This document shows, one piece after another, positions 44,926 to 53,211 of a stretch of 64,000 bases of DNA. The number at the start of each line of letters is the position of its first letter. Within the stretch, counting starts at the first letter, position 1. Below the pieces are notes generated by a model. It saw only the letters and a program-made list of their open reading frames with translations, was not told where the DNA came from and ran no database searches. Origin of the DNA: Paenibacillus tepidiphilus (GTDB taxonomy: Bacteria > Bacillota > Bacilli > Paenibacillales > Paenibacillaceae); NCBI RefSeq assembly GCF_008635795.1, contig NZ_VWRQ01000027.1:1-64000 (forward strand), written 5' to 3'. The position numbers and the translations under genes were made by a program.

Positions 44926-46346
44926 ATAAAGGCACAAACTTTGCAGCGTTGCGACCGCGCCGTGAAACGGACGCCTTAGGCACTATGGAGCTGCCCGGGG
45001 ATGCTTACTACGGGCTGCAGACGGCGCGGGCACTGCACAATTTCCCGGTCAGCGGCCGTCCGGTCAACGCCCACCTGCTGCAGGCGCTGATTACGGTCAA
45101 GAAAGCCGCTGCGCTGACCCATCTGAGGCTGGGCAGCTTCCCTGCATCTGTTGCGCAGGCTATCGCCGAGGCTTGTGATGAGCTGCTCGCCGGCAAGGTC
45201 AGCGGGCAGTTTCCGGTTGATGCGCTGCAAGGCGGTGCCGGCACATCAACCAACATGAATGTAAATGAAGTGATCGCCAATCTGGCGATTGAGCGGCTGG
45301 GCGGGATACGCGGCGACTATTCGCTGGTGCATCCGCTGGATCATGTCAACCGCCATCAATCGACCAACGATGTATATCCAACGGCGCTGCGGATTGCAGC
45401 CATTGGTCTGGTGCGCCGCGTCAGCGCTGCCTTTGCTTCGCTGCAGGAGGCGCTGCAGGAGAAGGAGCAGGAGTTCGCCGGCATACTGAAGCTGGGCCGC
45501 ACCGAGCTGATGGATGCCCTGCCGATGACGGCCGGTCAAGGCTTCGGCGCCTATGCCAGGGCCGTGGCCCGGGACCGCTGGCGGCTGTACAAGGCGGAAG
45601 AGCGGCTGCGCGAGATCAATATCGGCGGGACTGCCATCGGCACGGGACTGAACGCACCGCCGAAGTACACGTATCTGATGACTGATCTGCTCCAGGAATT
45701 GACGGGCTACGGGCTTGCCCGCAGTGAATATCCGATGGACCAGACGCAGAATATGGATGTATTCGTGGAAGTGTCAGGGCTGCTTAAGGCAGCGGCGGTA
45801 ACGCTGCTCAAGATCTCGAATGATCTGCGGCTGCTGGCCGGCGGACCCACCGGCGGCCTCGGTGAGCTGGAGCTGCCGCCTGTGCAGGCAGGCTCGTCGA
45901 TGATGCCGGGGAAGTGGAACCCTGTCATCGCGGAAATGGCCGGCCAGGCCGGCATGCGGGTCATCGCCAATGACACGGCGGTAGCACTGGCGGCGGCGGG
46001 AGGCCAGCTGGAGCTGAACGCCTTCATGCCGCTGATTGCCGATAGTCTGCTGGAGTCTCTGGAGCTGATGGAGGCTGCGGTGCGTCTGTTCGAGGAGCGC
46101 TGTGTGCGCGGCATCCGGGTCAACGGAGCGCGCTGCAGGCAGACGCTGGAGAACTCCGCGGCACTAGCCACCGCGTTCGTAGAGCATATCGGGTATGAGC
46201 GTTCAGCTGAGCTGGCCCTGCGTGCAAGGGAGGAAGGGAAGTCCGTGCGCCAGGCCGTGCTGGAGACGGGGCTGTTAAACGAAGAGCAAATCACGCAAAT
46301 TCTGAGCACGGAACAGGTGACCCGGCCGGGGATTCCCGGAGCTTAA
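44922..46346 (+). CDS. aspA: aspartate ammonia-lyase-family enzyme
   Basis: The GTG start overlaps the previous stop as GTGA, so it is translationally coupled. The 474 residues have the aspartase/fumarase superfamily blocks GGAGTSTNMNVNEVIAN, HVNRHQSTNDVYPTALR, LGRTELMDALPMTAGQ and the signature GSSMMPGKWNPVIAEM. The signature has Trp where family members usually have Val (KVNP). Aspartase yields fumarate and ammonia. Its position between two hydF-type genes suggests a role in maturation, for example as ammonia source for the dithiomethylamine bridge of the H-cluster; that is inference. Another amino-acid lyase specificity is possible. Confidence 0.85.
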   Translation: MNKGTNFAALRPRRETDALGTMELPGDAYYGLQTARALHNFPVSGRPVNAHLLQALITVKKAAALTHLRLGSFPASVAQAIAEACDELLAGKVSGQFPVDALQGGAGTSTNMNVNEVIANLAIERLGGIRGDYSLVHPLDHVNRHQSTNDVYPTALRIAAIGLVRRVSAAFASLQEALQEKEQEFAGILKLGRTELMDALPMTAGQGFGAYARAVARDRWRLYKAEERLREINIGGTAIGTGLNAPPKYTYLMTDLLQELTGYGLARSEYPMDQTQNMDVFVEVSGLLKAAAVTLLKISNDLRLLAGGPTGGLGELELPPVQAGSSMMPGKWNPVIAEMAGQAGMRVIANDTAVALAAAGGQLELNAFMPLIADSLLESLELMEAAVRLFEERCVRGIRVNGARCRQTLENSAALATAFVEHIGYERSAELALRAREEGKSVRQAVLETGLLNEEQITQILSTEQVTRPGIPGA

Positions 46347-46389
46347 TACGAAGCTGTTGCCCGTTGGTTAACAAAAAGGAGAATACGGT

Positions 46390-47667
46390 ATGAGCCTGAA
46401 TGATACGCCCCGCTCCAGCCGCCTGCATATCGCTTTCTTCGGCAGGCGCAATGCCGGGAAATCAAGCATTATTAACGCGATCACGAAGCAAGATATTGCT
46501 GTAGTCTCGCCAGTGAAAGGCACCACCACCGACCCGGTATATAAGGCGATGGAGCTGCTGCCGCTCGGGCCAGTGGTGTTCATCGACACGGCCGGACTGG
46601 ATGACGAAGGCGAATTGGGCGAGCTGCGCAAGAAGAAGACACTTGAAGTGCTGAACCATACCGATGTCGCCATGATCGTGGTGGATGCTTCCTGCGGGGT
46701 AACTGCTCTGGAGCAGCAGCTTGCCGCTGATATCCGCAGCAAGGGCATTCCAGTGCTGGGCATTCTCAATAAATGCGATCTGGTGGCGGACCTGTCCGGC
46801 TCCGGGCCGGAGCGGCAGGCGGCAGAGGTCCAGCGGGCGGAGGAAGAACTGGGCCTGAAGGTGATGCCTGTCTCTGCTCTGGAAGAGCGCGGATTCAAGG
46901 AGCTGAAGAAGGCGCTGACTGCTGCGGTGCCGGAAGAGGAGGATAAGTTCCGGATTGTAGGCGACATCGTCTCGCCGGGCGACCTGGTCGTGCTGGTCAC
47001 GCCGATCGACAAGGCGGCGCCCAAAGGCCGGCTGATTCTGCCGCAGCAGCAGACCATCCGCGATATTCTGGAGAGCGATGCCATCGCGGTCGTGACCAAG
47101 GAGCATGAGCTGCGCGAGACCCTGGAGAGCCTGGGCCGCAAGCCGCGCCTGGTGATCACCGATTCCCAGGTGTTCCTGAAAGCGGCGGCAGATACGCCGA
47201 AGGATGTAGCGCTGACCTCATTCTCAATTCTGTTCGCCCGGAACAAGGGCGACCTTGCGGAATTGGTCCGCGGTGCCCGGGCCATCGGCCGTCTGCAGAG
47301 CGGCGACAAGGTGCTGATCGCCGAAGCCTGCACCCACCACCAGCAGCCGGACGATATCGGCAAGGTGAAGATTCCGCGCTGGATCCGCCAGGCCAGCGGT
47401 AAGGAGATTCAGTTCGATTTTGCTAACGGGATGAAATTTCCGGACAATGTTACGGATTACGCATTGATCGTACATTGCGGAGGCTGTATGCTGAGCCGCA
47501 GGCAGATGCAGTGGCGGATCGAGCAGGCTCGTGCTGCCGGAGTGCCGATTGTGAACTATGGCGTGGCTATCGCCTATGTTCAGGGGATTCTGGAACGGGC
47601 GGTCGCCCCGTTTCCGCTGGCCCGGCTGGCCTGGGAGGAAGCAGGTCAGCAGCCGCAGCCTTTATAA
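46390..47667 (+). CDS. hydF: [FeFe] hydrogenase maturase HydF (GTPase scaffold)
   Basis: The 425-residue protein has the canonical plan: P-loop GRRNAGKSS, G3 DTAGLDDEGE, G4 NKCD, a dimerisation domain, then the cluster domain with EACTHHQQPDDIGKVKIPRW and IVHCGGCMLSRRQM. HydF carries the immature diiron centre and inserts it into the hydrogenase. AAAAGGAG precedes the ATG. It is the last gene of the operon, followed by a terminator. The divergent paralogue two genes upstream makes this a duplicated pair. Confidence 0.94.
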   Translation: MSLNDTPRSSRLHIAFFGRRNAGKSSIINAITKQDIAVVSPVKGTTTDPVYKAMELLPLGPVVFIDTAGLDDEGELGELRKKKTLEVLNHTDVAMIVVDASCGVTALEQQLAADIRSKGIPVLGILNKCDLVADLSGSGPERQAAEVQRAEEELGLKVMPVSALEERGFKELKKALTAAVPEEEDKFRIVGDIVSPGDLVVLVTPIDKAAPKGRLILPQQQTIRDILESDAIAVVTKEHELRETLESLGRKPRLVITDSQVFLKAAADTPKDVALTSFSILFARNKGDLAELVRGARAIGRLQSGDKVLIAEACTHHQQPDDIGKVKIPRWIRQASGKEIQFDFANGMKFPDNVTDYALIVHCGGCMLSRRQMQWRIEQARAAGVPIVNYGVAIAYVQGILERAVAPFPLARLAWEEAGQQPQPL

Positions 47668-47678
47668 ACAACATGAAT

Positions 47679-47732
47679 ACGGGACTGGCCTGTCCGCTGT
47701 ATGGCGGTTAAGTCAGTCCCGTTTCTATTCTT
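47679..47732. terminator. terminator between the hydrogen operon and the convergent ABC gene
   Basis: ACGGGACTG pairs with CAGTCCCGT (47714-47722) around a 26-nt loop that contains a further GTCCGC/GGCGG-type stem, then TTCTATTCTT follows. It lies 11 bp after the hydF stop and touches the end of the minus-strand gene, so it may work in both directions. Confidence 0.7.
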
Positions 47733-48867
47733 ATGAAGGTGACCGCCGCCAGCGGCTAAAGGTAACCGGTGACAGCAGTGCTGCAAGAATTCCGATGATC
47801 AGGGTACAGGCCAGCGCGAACGGCGCATAAAGTACCGGATAACCGAACCAATTGTAGGTACTGTAGCTTTGCAGAAGCCTCCCGCTGTTGAGCAGGAAGG
47901 TGGGAAGCAGAACAGACCAGCGGTCGTTCAGGAACAGGTGGGCAATAACCATGCCGGCAGCGATCAGGCTGGTGCTTATACTGCTGCGCAAAAGGGCGGA
48001 GAGCAGCCCGATCACAACGGCAAAGGAGATGGCGCCGATCAGGGCAATGCCGTATTGAAGGATAAATGCTTGCAGCATATTCAGATGATAAGGTGTAGCC
48101 CAAGTCGGATAAAGATCGTTAAGCGGCGCATCCCAGCCTATAAATCCAAAGGGCAGACAGGCGATAAGGAGCGTGGAGGCAAAGATCAGCGTAACGCTGC
48201 AGACCGCAAAGAGGACAGCGGCCGCCGTCTTCGCTGCAACAATCCGCAGCCTGCCGCTAGGGCTGGATAAGATCAGAGCATCCATCCGGCTGACCGTCTC
48301 ACCGGCGAATAGCGGGGCGAGCCCGAAGGCCAGCAGTAGCCCGATCCATACGCCGCAAACACCGGGAAAGCCAGAAGTGTAGAGAAATAAATGTAACCAG
48401 TCCTCAGTGACATAGAACCCTGGAAGCTCCAGGCTCCCCCACATGGTCAACCACTTGCTGAGATCCCTGTAAGCAAAGGTATTCTGTTCACCCCGCTCCT
48501 CCATCCGGGCAATTTTCTGTTGAGCCTCTAGAACCTCTTGCTTAAATAGATTGGCTTGATAGCCTGTAACAGTATAATGCTGCTCCAATATCGCGGTGAT
48601 CTTCTCTTCGTCGGGCTTATCGCTGTCCTCCGCACGTTCTTCGTCTAACCGGTAAGCATACTTCTCAGCCAGCTGCGGGTCTACCGGCCCAATCAGTTGT
48701 TTAACACGTTCAGGCTCGGCTTTATATACTGCCAGAATGCTGTTCATTCCCTTCGGATACGCGGTGGAGATAAACCAGAAGGCCGTAAAGCCGATGGCTG
48801 CGGCCAATATAATCCATACGCGCAGGATCAGCAGCTTGCGGAGCTCAAATCCGATTAAGTGCTTCAT
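47731..48867 (-). CDS. ABC-2-type transporter permease
   Basis: The 378-residue membrane protein has one N-terminal helix (about 12-33) and a large extracytoplasmic segment (about 35-155) rich in charged residues. Five or six further helices follow, with GETVSRMDALILSSPSGR in a cytoplasmic loop, a feature of ABC-2 permeases. It overlaps the ATPase gene by 4 bp. With the ATPase it would form an exporter of unknown substrate, as YxlG does with YxlF in the sigY operon. Confidence 0.8.
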   Translation of the reverse strand: MKHLIGFELRKLLILRVWIILAAAIGFTAFWFISTAYPKGMNSILAVYKAEPERVKQLIGPVDPQLAEKYAYRLDEERAEDSDKPDEEKITAILEQHYTVTGYQANLFKQEVLEAQQKIARMEERGEQNTFAYRDLSKWLTMWGSLELPGFYVTEDWLHLFLYTSGFPGVCGVWIGLLLAFGLAPLFAGETVSRMDALILSSPSGRLRIVAAKTAAAVLFAVCSVTLIFASTLLIACLPFGFIGWDAPLNDLYPTWATPYHLNMLQAFILQYGIALIGAISFAVVIGLLSALLRSSISTSLIAAGMVIAHLFLNDRWSVLLPTFLLNSGRLLQSYSTYNWFGYPVLYAPFALACTLIIGILAALLSPVTFSRWRRSPS

Positions 48868-49757
48868 CTGGAGAGAGCCACCTTTCGGCTTCCGGGAGTG
48901 CTTTTGAAATGGTGCATGTAGACATCCTCCAGTGAAGGGGTTACAGGCATAGCCTGTTCACAGGGCGGCCTGCCGGCAATGACCCGCACATCCAGGCCTT
49001 CGCCCTGCTGCTGTACATTGATAACGGTGCCGATTTCCTCCAGCTGCGGCAGGAGACGGGCCGGAATATAGGCTTGCCACACTTCTCCGGCCAGCTCTCC
49101 GGCCAGTTCGGCAGGAGTTCCCTGCCGCAGCAGCTTGCCTTGACCCATCAGAATGACCTGCCTCGCGATGAAATCAATGTCGGACACAATATGGGTGGAC
49201 AGCAGTACAATCCGGTCACTGGATATTTCCGATATCAGCTTGCGGAAATGCACCCGCTCCAGCGGGTCCAGACCGACTGAAGGCTCATCAAGAATAAGCA
49301 CGGCCGGATGGTTAAGCAGAGCTTGAATGATGCCTAACCGCCGCTTCATTCCGCCGGAGTATTTACCGCATTTCTTGTCCAGCTCATCCGCCAGATTGAC
49401 AATTCCGGCAAGCTGTTCGATACGCTCATCCGCTTCGCTGCGTGTCAAGCCCTTTAGTGCAGCAATATAACGCAAGAAGGCTCTTCCGGTAAAATGGTTA
49501 TACATGCCCAGCTCTTGCGGCAGATAGCCGAGCACGGCCCGGTAGGTATCGCCCAGCTTATCTTTGTCCTGGCCGTCCAGCAGCACTTGTCCGCCTGTCG
49601 GGGCGAGCACATCGGCCATAATGCGCATCAGCGTCGTTTTACCTGTTCCATTCGGTCCGAGCAGACCGTATACCCCGGGTGAAAGGCTGAAGGATATATC
49701 CCGCAGCACCTGCTTTTTGCCGAACCGGTGTTGAATACTGCGTAGTTCAAGCTTCAA
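48864..49757 (-). CDS. ABC transporter ATP-binding protein
   Basis: The TTG start is 8 bp after AAGGAGG. The 297 residues carry Walker A (GPNGTGKTT), signature YSGGMKRRLG, Walker B ILDEPSVGLDP and the switch His in LLSTHIV. A ~70-residue C-terminal extension follows, as in the bacitracin/YxlF-like exporters. It pairs with the ABC-2 permease downstream. Confidence 0.92.
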   Translation of the reverse strand: MKLELRSIQHRFGKKQVLRDISFSLSPGVYGLLGPNGTGKTTLMRIMADVLAPTGGQVLLDGQDKDKLGDTYRAVLGYLPQELGMYNHFTGRAFLRYIAALKGLTRSEADERIEQLAGIVNLADELDKKCGKYSGGMKRRLGIIQALLNHPAVLILDEPSVGLDPLERVHFRKLISEISSDRIVLLSTHIVSDIDFIARQVILMGQGKLLRQGTPAELAGELAGEVWQAYIPARLLPQLEEIGTVINVQQQGEGLDVRVIAGRPPCEQAMPVTPSLEDVYMHHFKSTPGSRKVALSR

Positions 49758-50640
49758 GAATCATTCCTCCTTGTTGAATATGACGCGCTTGGCCTTTGGC
49801 GGCTAAGGCCAGCAGGACAAGCGATGCAGCGGAAGCGAGCATCAGGAACGGCAGCGGAAGCGTGGTAAGGAAACGCTGAACGGGATCACCCACAAGCACG
49901 GTTAGCCAGATGCAGGGCAGTACACTGAGTGAAACCGCAAGCTGCCGGAAATTGCGGATGCGGGCAGAGAGCTGGAGCGAAGCTGCCGTGTTGAGCAGCA
50001 GTGGAATGCTCCAGAGCAGAATGAATCTTCCGGGTTGAATGGGAACGCCCGCCGCGATCAGAACCAGTGTGATACAACTATTGACCAGCAGTGCCGTAGC
50101 AGCTGCTAATAGCAGCCGGGTAAGCACGTAACGGTGAAGCGAAATCCGCAGGCTGCGGGTAAGCTCGCCCATGCCGCATAAAGCATGGCGGGCTGTGTTC
50201 AGCGTGACTGCAAAGAGCGGAATGCACCCAATGACGGAAAGGATTAGCAGCGGATGCATTTCCTCATTCCATTGCAGCAGCGCATAAGCAGCAGCATAGA
50301 AGGACAAGCCGAGCAGCAGCGCCGGCCATAGTCCCTGGGACGTCACGATGCGCAGCCACCTTGTGAATGACAGCGGTGAGGGAGTGGCAGGAGGGGAGAA
50401 GGCCAGCCGGGTACGGCGCCATCGCTGCATTGCCGCGGCGACAAAGCCGTCAGGTACCGGAGCTTCTGGAATGTCACGGATGTGCCGGATGACCGAATTC
50501 AGTTCGTGGCTTGTCCAGTGCTCCTGAAGCTCAAGCCTGCTTATTTCATGCTGCATGCGGATGTCGAGCAGCTTATGCTCTTCCTGTTCAAGCTTTGCCT
50601 GATACCGAGGGCTTGGATGGTCTTTGGACATGACGTTCAT
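49747..50640 (-). CDS. membrane protein with cytoplasmic N-terminus, possible anti-sigma partner
   Basis: The 297-residue protein is not a member of a family I can name. Residues 1-110 are hydrophilic and helical (with a Glu/Lys/His-rich early part), followed by about six hydrophobic helices. The start is ATG 50640 or ATG 50631; AAAGGAG lies 3 or 12 bp away. It overlaps the sigma factor gene by 53 bp and the ATPase gene by 11 bp. A membrane protein directly after an ECF sigma gene often restrains it, and the operon order resembles sigY-yxlC-G, so an anti-sigma role is a reasonable guess. Confidence 0.6.
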   Translation of the reverse strand: MNVMSKDHPSPRYQAKLEQEEHKLLDIRMQHEISRLELQEHWTSHELNSVIRHIRDIPEAPVPDGFVAAAMQRWRRTRLAFSPPATPSPLSFTRWLRIVTSQGLWPALLLGLSFYAAAYALLQWNEEMHPLLILSVIGCIPLFAVTLNTARHALCGMGELTRSLRISLHRYVLTRLLLAAATALLVNSCITLVLIAAGVPIQPGRFILLWSIPLLLNTAASLQLSARIRNFRQLAVSLSVLPCIWLTVLVGDPVQRFLTTLPLPFLMLASAASLVLLALAAKGQARHIQQGGMILEA

Positions 50641-51163
50641 CCGCTCCTTTTTTATTTTTGCCTTCCCGTTTAGTTGTCTTTTCGCTTAGAGTTGTCCGCA
50701 GCTTCTGCAACGAACGGCTGACCCGCGACTTTACGGTTGTCTCCGGCTCGTTCAGGACGGCAGCAATTTCCTTATAGGAATATTCATACTTGTACCTTAA
50801 CAACAAGGCATCGCGTTGTTCTTTCGGCAATTGCCGGATTACGTCATAGACCGCCGCTACTTCCTCGCGCAGCAGAATGCCCTCCAGAAAATCACTATCC
50901 GCAGCAACCTCGTTCATATTGACGGAGCCGGGCTCCGTAGCTTTCGTCTGCCGTGCAGCTTTGCTGCGATAGTAGTCGATGCAGACATTGGAGGCGATGG
51001 CCATCAGCCAGGAGCGGAAGCTGCCTTGATTGCCTATGTATGTGTCAAGCCGGGTCCAGACTTTCTCGTAGACGCTTTGTGCCAGATCCCATGCCAGCTC
51101 CGAATCGTGAACCTTCCAACGGATGAACCGGTAAACGTCGCCGTATGTATGACGGATAATCAT
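50588..51163 (-). CDS. ECF RNA polymerase sigma factor, SigY-like context
   Basis: Region 2 (YGDVYRFIRWKVHDSELAWDLAQSVYEKVW...FRSWLMAIASNVCIDYYR) and region 4 (LPKEQRDALLLRYKYEYSYKEIAAVLNEPETTVKSRVSRSLQKLR) are clear. The Met at 51163 would cut into the first helix of region 2. The open frame upstream encodes QWIHEARKGNEAAAE, typical ECF N-terminal sequence, back to an ATC at 51220 that sits a few bases after GGGAGGAAGG but has no ATG/GTG/TTG. The true start may therefore be a rare codon upstream. It heads an operon with a membrane protein and an ABC exporter. Confidence 0.9.
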   Translation of the reverse strand: MIIRHTYGDVYRFIRWKVHDSELAWDLAQSVYEKVWTRLDTYIGNQGSFRSWLMAIASNVCIDYYRSKAARQTKATEPGSVNMNEVAADSDFLEGILLREEVAAVYDVIRQLPKEQRDALLLRYKYEYSYKEIAAVLNEPETTVKSRVSRSLQKLRTTLSEKTTKREGKNKKGADERHVQRPSKPSVSGKA

Positions 51164-51465
51164 TTCTGCTGCAGCTTCATTGCCCTTCCTGGCCTCATGT
51201 ATCCATTGATCTTCACAGATAAAGCCTTCCTCCCTTCCTCTTTCTGACTAATATTACGAGATTGTGCAAATGATCGACGCATTGCGAGATGAAAACTCCG
51301 GAAATATCTTTATTGACGCAAAAAGTGGCAAGAATACTTATATGCACTGAAGATAATGCGTTGCATTTGCTTCTAAATACTTATTAACGCTTGCCCTTAA
51401 TAGATAAATGCAGTACAATTGCTTACATAAACGCATGAATGCGAATTTGCGAAGGAGAAATGCCT
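51164..51465. other. 302-bp divergent intergenic region (sigma factor / DeoR)
   Basis: The left end codes in frame for what is probably the true N-terminus of the sigma factor (up to 51220). The right half has the DeoR-operon promoter. The AT-rich middle (51250-51390) holds no feature I can name. Confidence 0.5.
51391..51419 (+). promoter_or_regulatory. sigma-A promoter of the DeoR-HAD-MFS operon
   Basis: TTGCCC (51391-51396) and TACAAT (51414-51419) are 17 bp apart, 47 bp upstream of the DeoR start. The surrounding AAACGCATGAATGCGAATTT could include a regulator site. Confidence 0.5.
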
Positions 51466-52245
51466 ATGTTTCAGGAAGAACGGATGCAGGCGATATCCGA
51501 ATACCTCACCCGTCATCAGCGGATTGATATTAAAGAGATCTGCCAGCGATTCGAGGTATCGCGGGATACCGCGCGCAGAGATCTGTTAAGAATGGAAGAA
51601 CTCGGCCTGATTCTGCGTACCCACGGCGGGGCGGTGCTGCCTCCCAAGGGCGGAGTGGAGGTCTTTGAATATAAAGTGCGGCTGGAACGGGAGTCCAGCG
51701 AGAAACGGGAGATCGGCCTGTGTGCGGCTTCGCTCATCAAGAACGGGGACCATGTGCTGATGGATGCCTCTACCACCGTCCAGTTCGCGGCAGAGAATAT
51801 TACCGCAGATGATATCGTGGTCGTAACGAATTCCATAGATATTGCCGACGTGCTTTCCCGCAAGCCTGCGGTCAGAACATACCTGCTGGGGGGCGAGCTG
51901 CATCCGAAGCACCGGTTTCTGTATGGCCAGGCGACGGTCGACAAGCTTGCCGACTACCGGGTGGACAAATTGTTTCTGGGCGCCTGCGGTATAACCGCAG
52001 AAGGGCTGACTTTTCCGCATGAGGAGGATGGTGTGGTTAAGCGGGAGATGATCAAACGGGCGGAGCAGGTGATTGTGCTGGCGGATCATACGAAGTTCGA
52101 TAACCGGATGTTCTACCGGATTGCGGGTCTGGACGCCGTGGACCTGCTGATTACGGACCGGAAGCCGGAAGCGGATATGCTGAGACTACTCGAGGAGCAT
52201 CAAGTAGAACTGATTTTAGTACCGGAGGATGATAGCGATGATTAA
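51466..52245 (+). CDS. DeoR-family transcriptional regulator
   Basis: The start is ATG 51466, 8 bp after GGAG; ATGs at 51439 and 51460 are in frame but badly spaced. The 259 residues have an N-terminal winged HTH (RIDIKEICQRFEVSRDTARRDLLRMEELGLILRTHGGAV) and a C-terminal DeoRC sugar-phosphate sensor (AAENITADDIVVVTNSIDIADVL, FLGACGITAEGLTFP). It would repress the operon until a sugar phosphate binds. It overlaps the phosphatase gene by 8 bp. Confidence 0.93.
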   Translation: MFQEERMQAISEYLTRHQRIDIKEICQRFEVSRDTARRDLLRMEELGLILRTHGGAVLPPKGGVEVFEYKVRLERESSEKREIGLCAASLIKNGDHVLMDASTTVQFAAENITADDIVVVTNSIDIADVLSRKPAVRTYLLGGELHPKHRFLYGQATVDKLADYRVDKLFLGACGITAEGLTFPHEEDGVVKREMIKRAEQVIVLADHTKFDNRMFYRIAGLDAVDLLITDRKPEADMLRLLEEHQVELILVPEDDSDD

Positions 52246-53053
52246 ACTGATTGCGTCGGATTTGGATGGAACGCTGCTGGACCGGCAAAGGAATATTGCG
52301 CCCGAAGATTGGGCGGCGGTCAAGTCGGCTTTTGAGGAAGGCTATATTTTCTGTGTGGCTTCGGGCAGAATGCACTCCGAAATCATGCAGCTGATGACTG
52401 AATACGAGGGGCAATACTATACCGTCGGCCAGAATGGGGCCACCATTTATACGAAGGAGAAGGAACTGGTATCCCATGCCGCTTTTGCACCGGAAGTATC
52501 TTCAGGAATTATGCGCACAGGCAAAGCCTGCGAAGGGCTGCTCCATTTCGTGCACTGCGCAGACGATTCATATTATACGGAGGAACGCAACGCGGACACA
52601 CAGCCGGTCGAGGCCCGGATCATGACGGAGTGTACCGCAAATGCACAGCTTGTTCAGGACCTGGAGAGCGGGAAGCTTGTCAGCTGCAAAATCTCCTTCT
52701 TCGGCGAGCTCGAAACACTGCTGGAGCTGGATGCCGAACTGCGGCGCACATTCTCCGGCCAGATCGAAACGTTCACCTCGGAAAAAGACGTCCTCGACAT
52801 CATGCCGCTGAACGTCAACAAAGGCACGGGTCTGCAGCACCTGATGGATGCCCTTGGACTCGCACCGCAGGAAATCGCCTGCATCGGAGACTCCTTCAAC
52901 GACCTGTCGATGTTCGCACTGACGGAGCATAGCTATGTCATGGCCGGTGCCCATCCGGACGTAAAGTCCAGTGCCAGCCATGTGGTCCGTTCTGTAGCGG
53001 AAGCCATTACGCATATACATGCGCATAACAGGGAGGAGCAGGCATGTGGATAA
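52238..53053 (+). CDS. Cof-type HAD phosphatase
   Basis: The start is ATG 52238, 9 bp after CGGAGG. The 271 residues have motif I DLDGTLLDRQ, motif II in CVASGR, a cap domain of the C2 type and motif IV GDSFNDLSMFALTEHSYVMAGAHPDVKSSA. This class dephosphorylates sugar phosphates or similar small molecules. Coupling to a DeoR regulator and an MFS exporter suggests relief of sugar-phosphate stress: dephosphorylate, then export. Confidence 0.9.
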   Translation: MIKLIASDLDGTLLDRQRNIAPEDWAAVKSAFEEGYIFCVASGRMHSEIMQLMTEYEGQYYTVGQNGATIYTKEKELVSHAAFAPEVSSGIMRTGKACEGLLHFVHCADDSYYTEERNADTQPVEARIMTECTANAQLVQDLESGKLVSCKISFFGELETLLELDAELRRTFSGQIETFTSEKDVLDIMPLNVNKGTGLQHLMDALGLAPQEIACIGDSFNDLSMFALTEHSYVMAGAHPDVKSSASHVVRSVAEAITHIHAHNREEQACG

Positions 53054-53196
53054 TAACCGGACTACTGCTGTGGTTGTTTCTTTGCGCATCCGTTCTGCTC
53101 GCGGCACTATGTGCCGTACCCTATGGAACTGCAGAAGTAAAGCATGCCAACGTAAACCGCTCAGACAACGATCCGTTCGCATTTCTATTTGAATAA
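53044..53196 (+). CDS. 50-residue putative membrane peptide
   Basis: ATG 53044 follows GGGAGG by 7 bp and overlaps the phosphatase stop by 10 bp, so translation could be coupled. The product starts MWIITGLLLWLFLCASVLLA, one clear transmembrane helix, and ends with a polar tail NRSDNDPFAFLFE. It ends 15 bp before the MFS start. I know no homologue. Position and ribosome site make it a likely real gene; a helper of the MFS exporter is only a guess. Confidence 0.55.
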   Translation: MWIITGLLLWLFLCASVLLAALCAVPYGTAEVKHANVNRSDNDPFAFLFE

Positions 53197-53211
53197 GTTT
53201 AAGGAGCTTTT

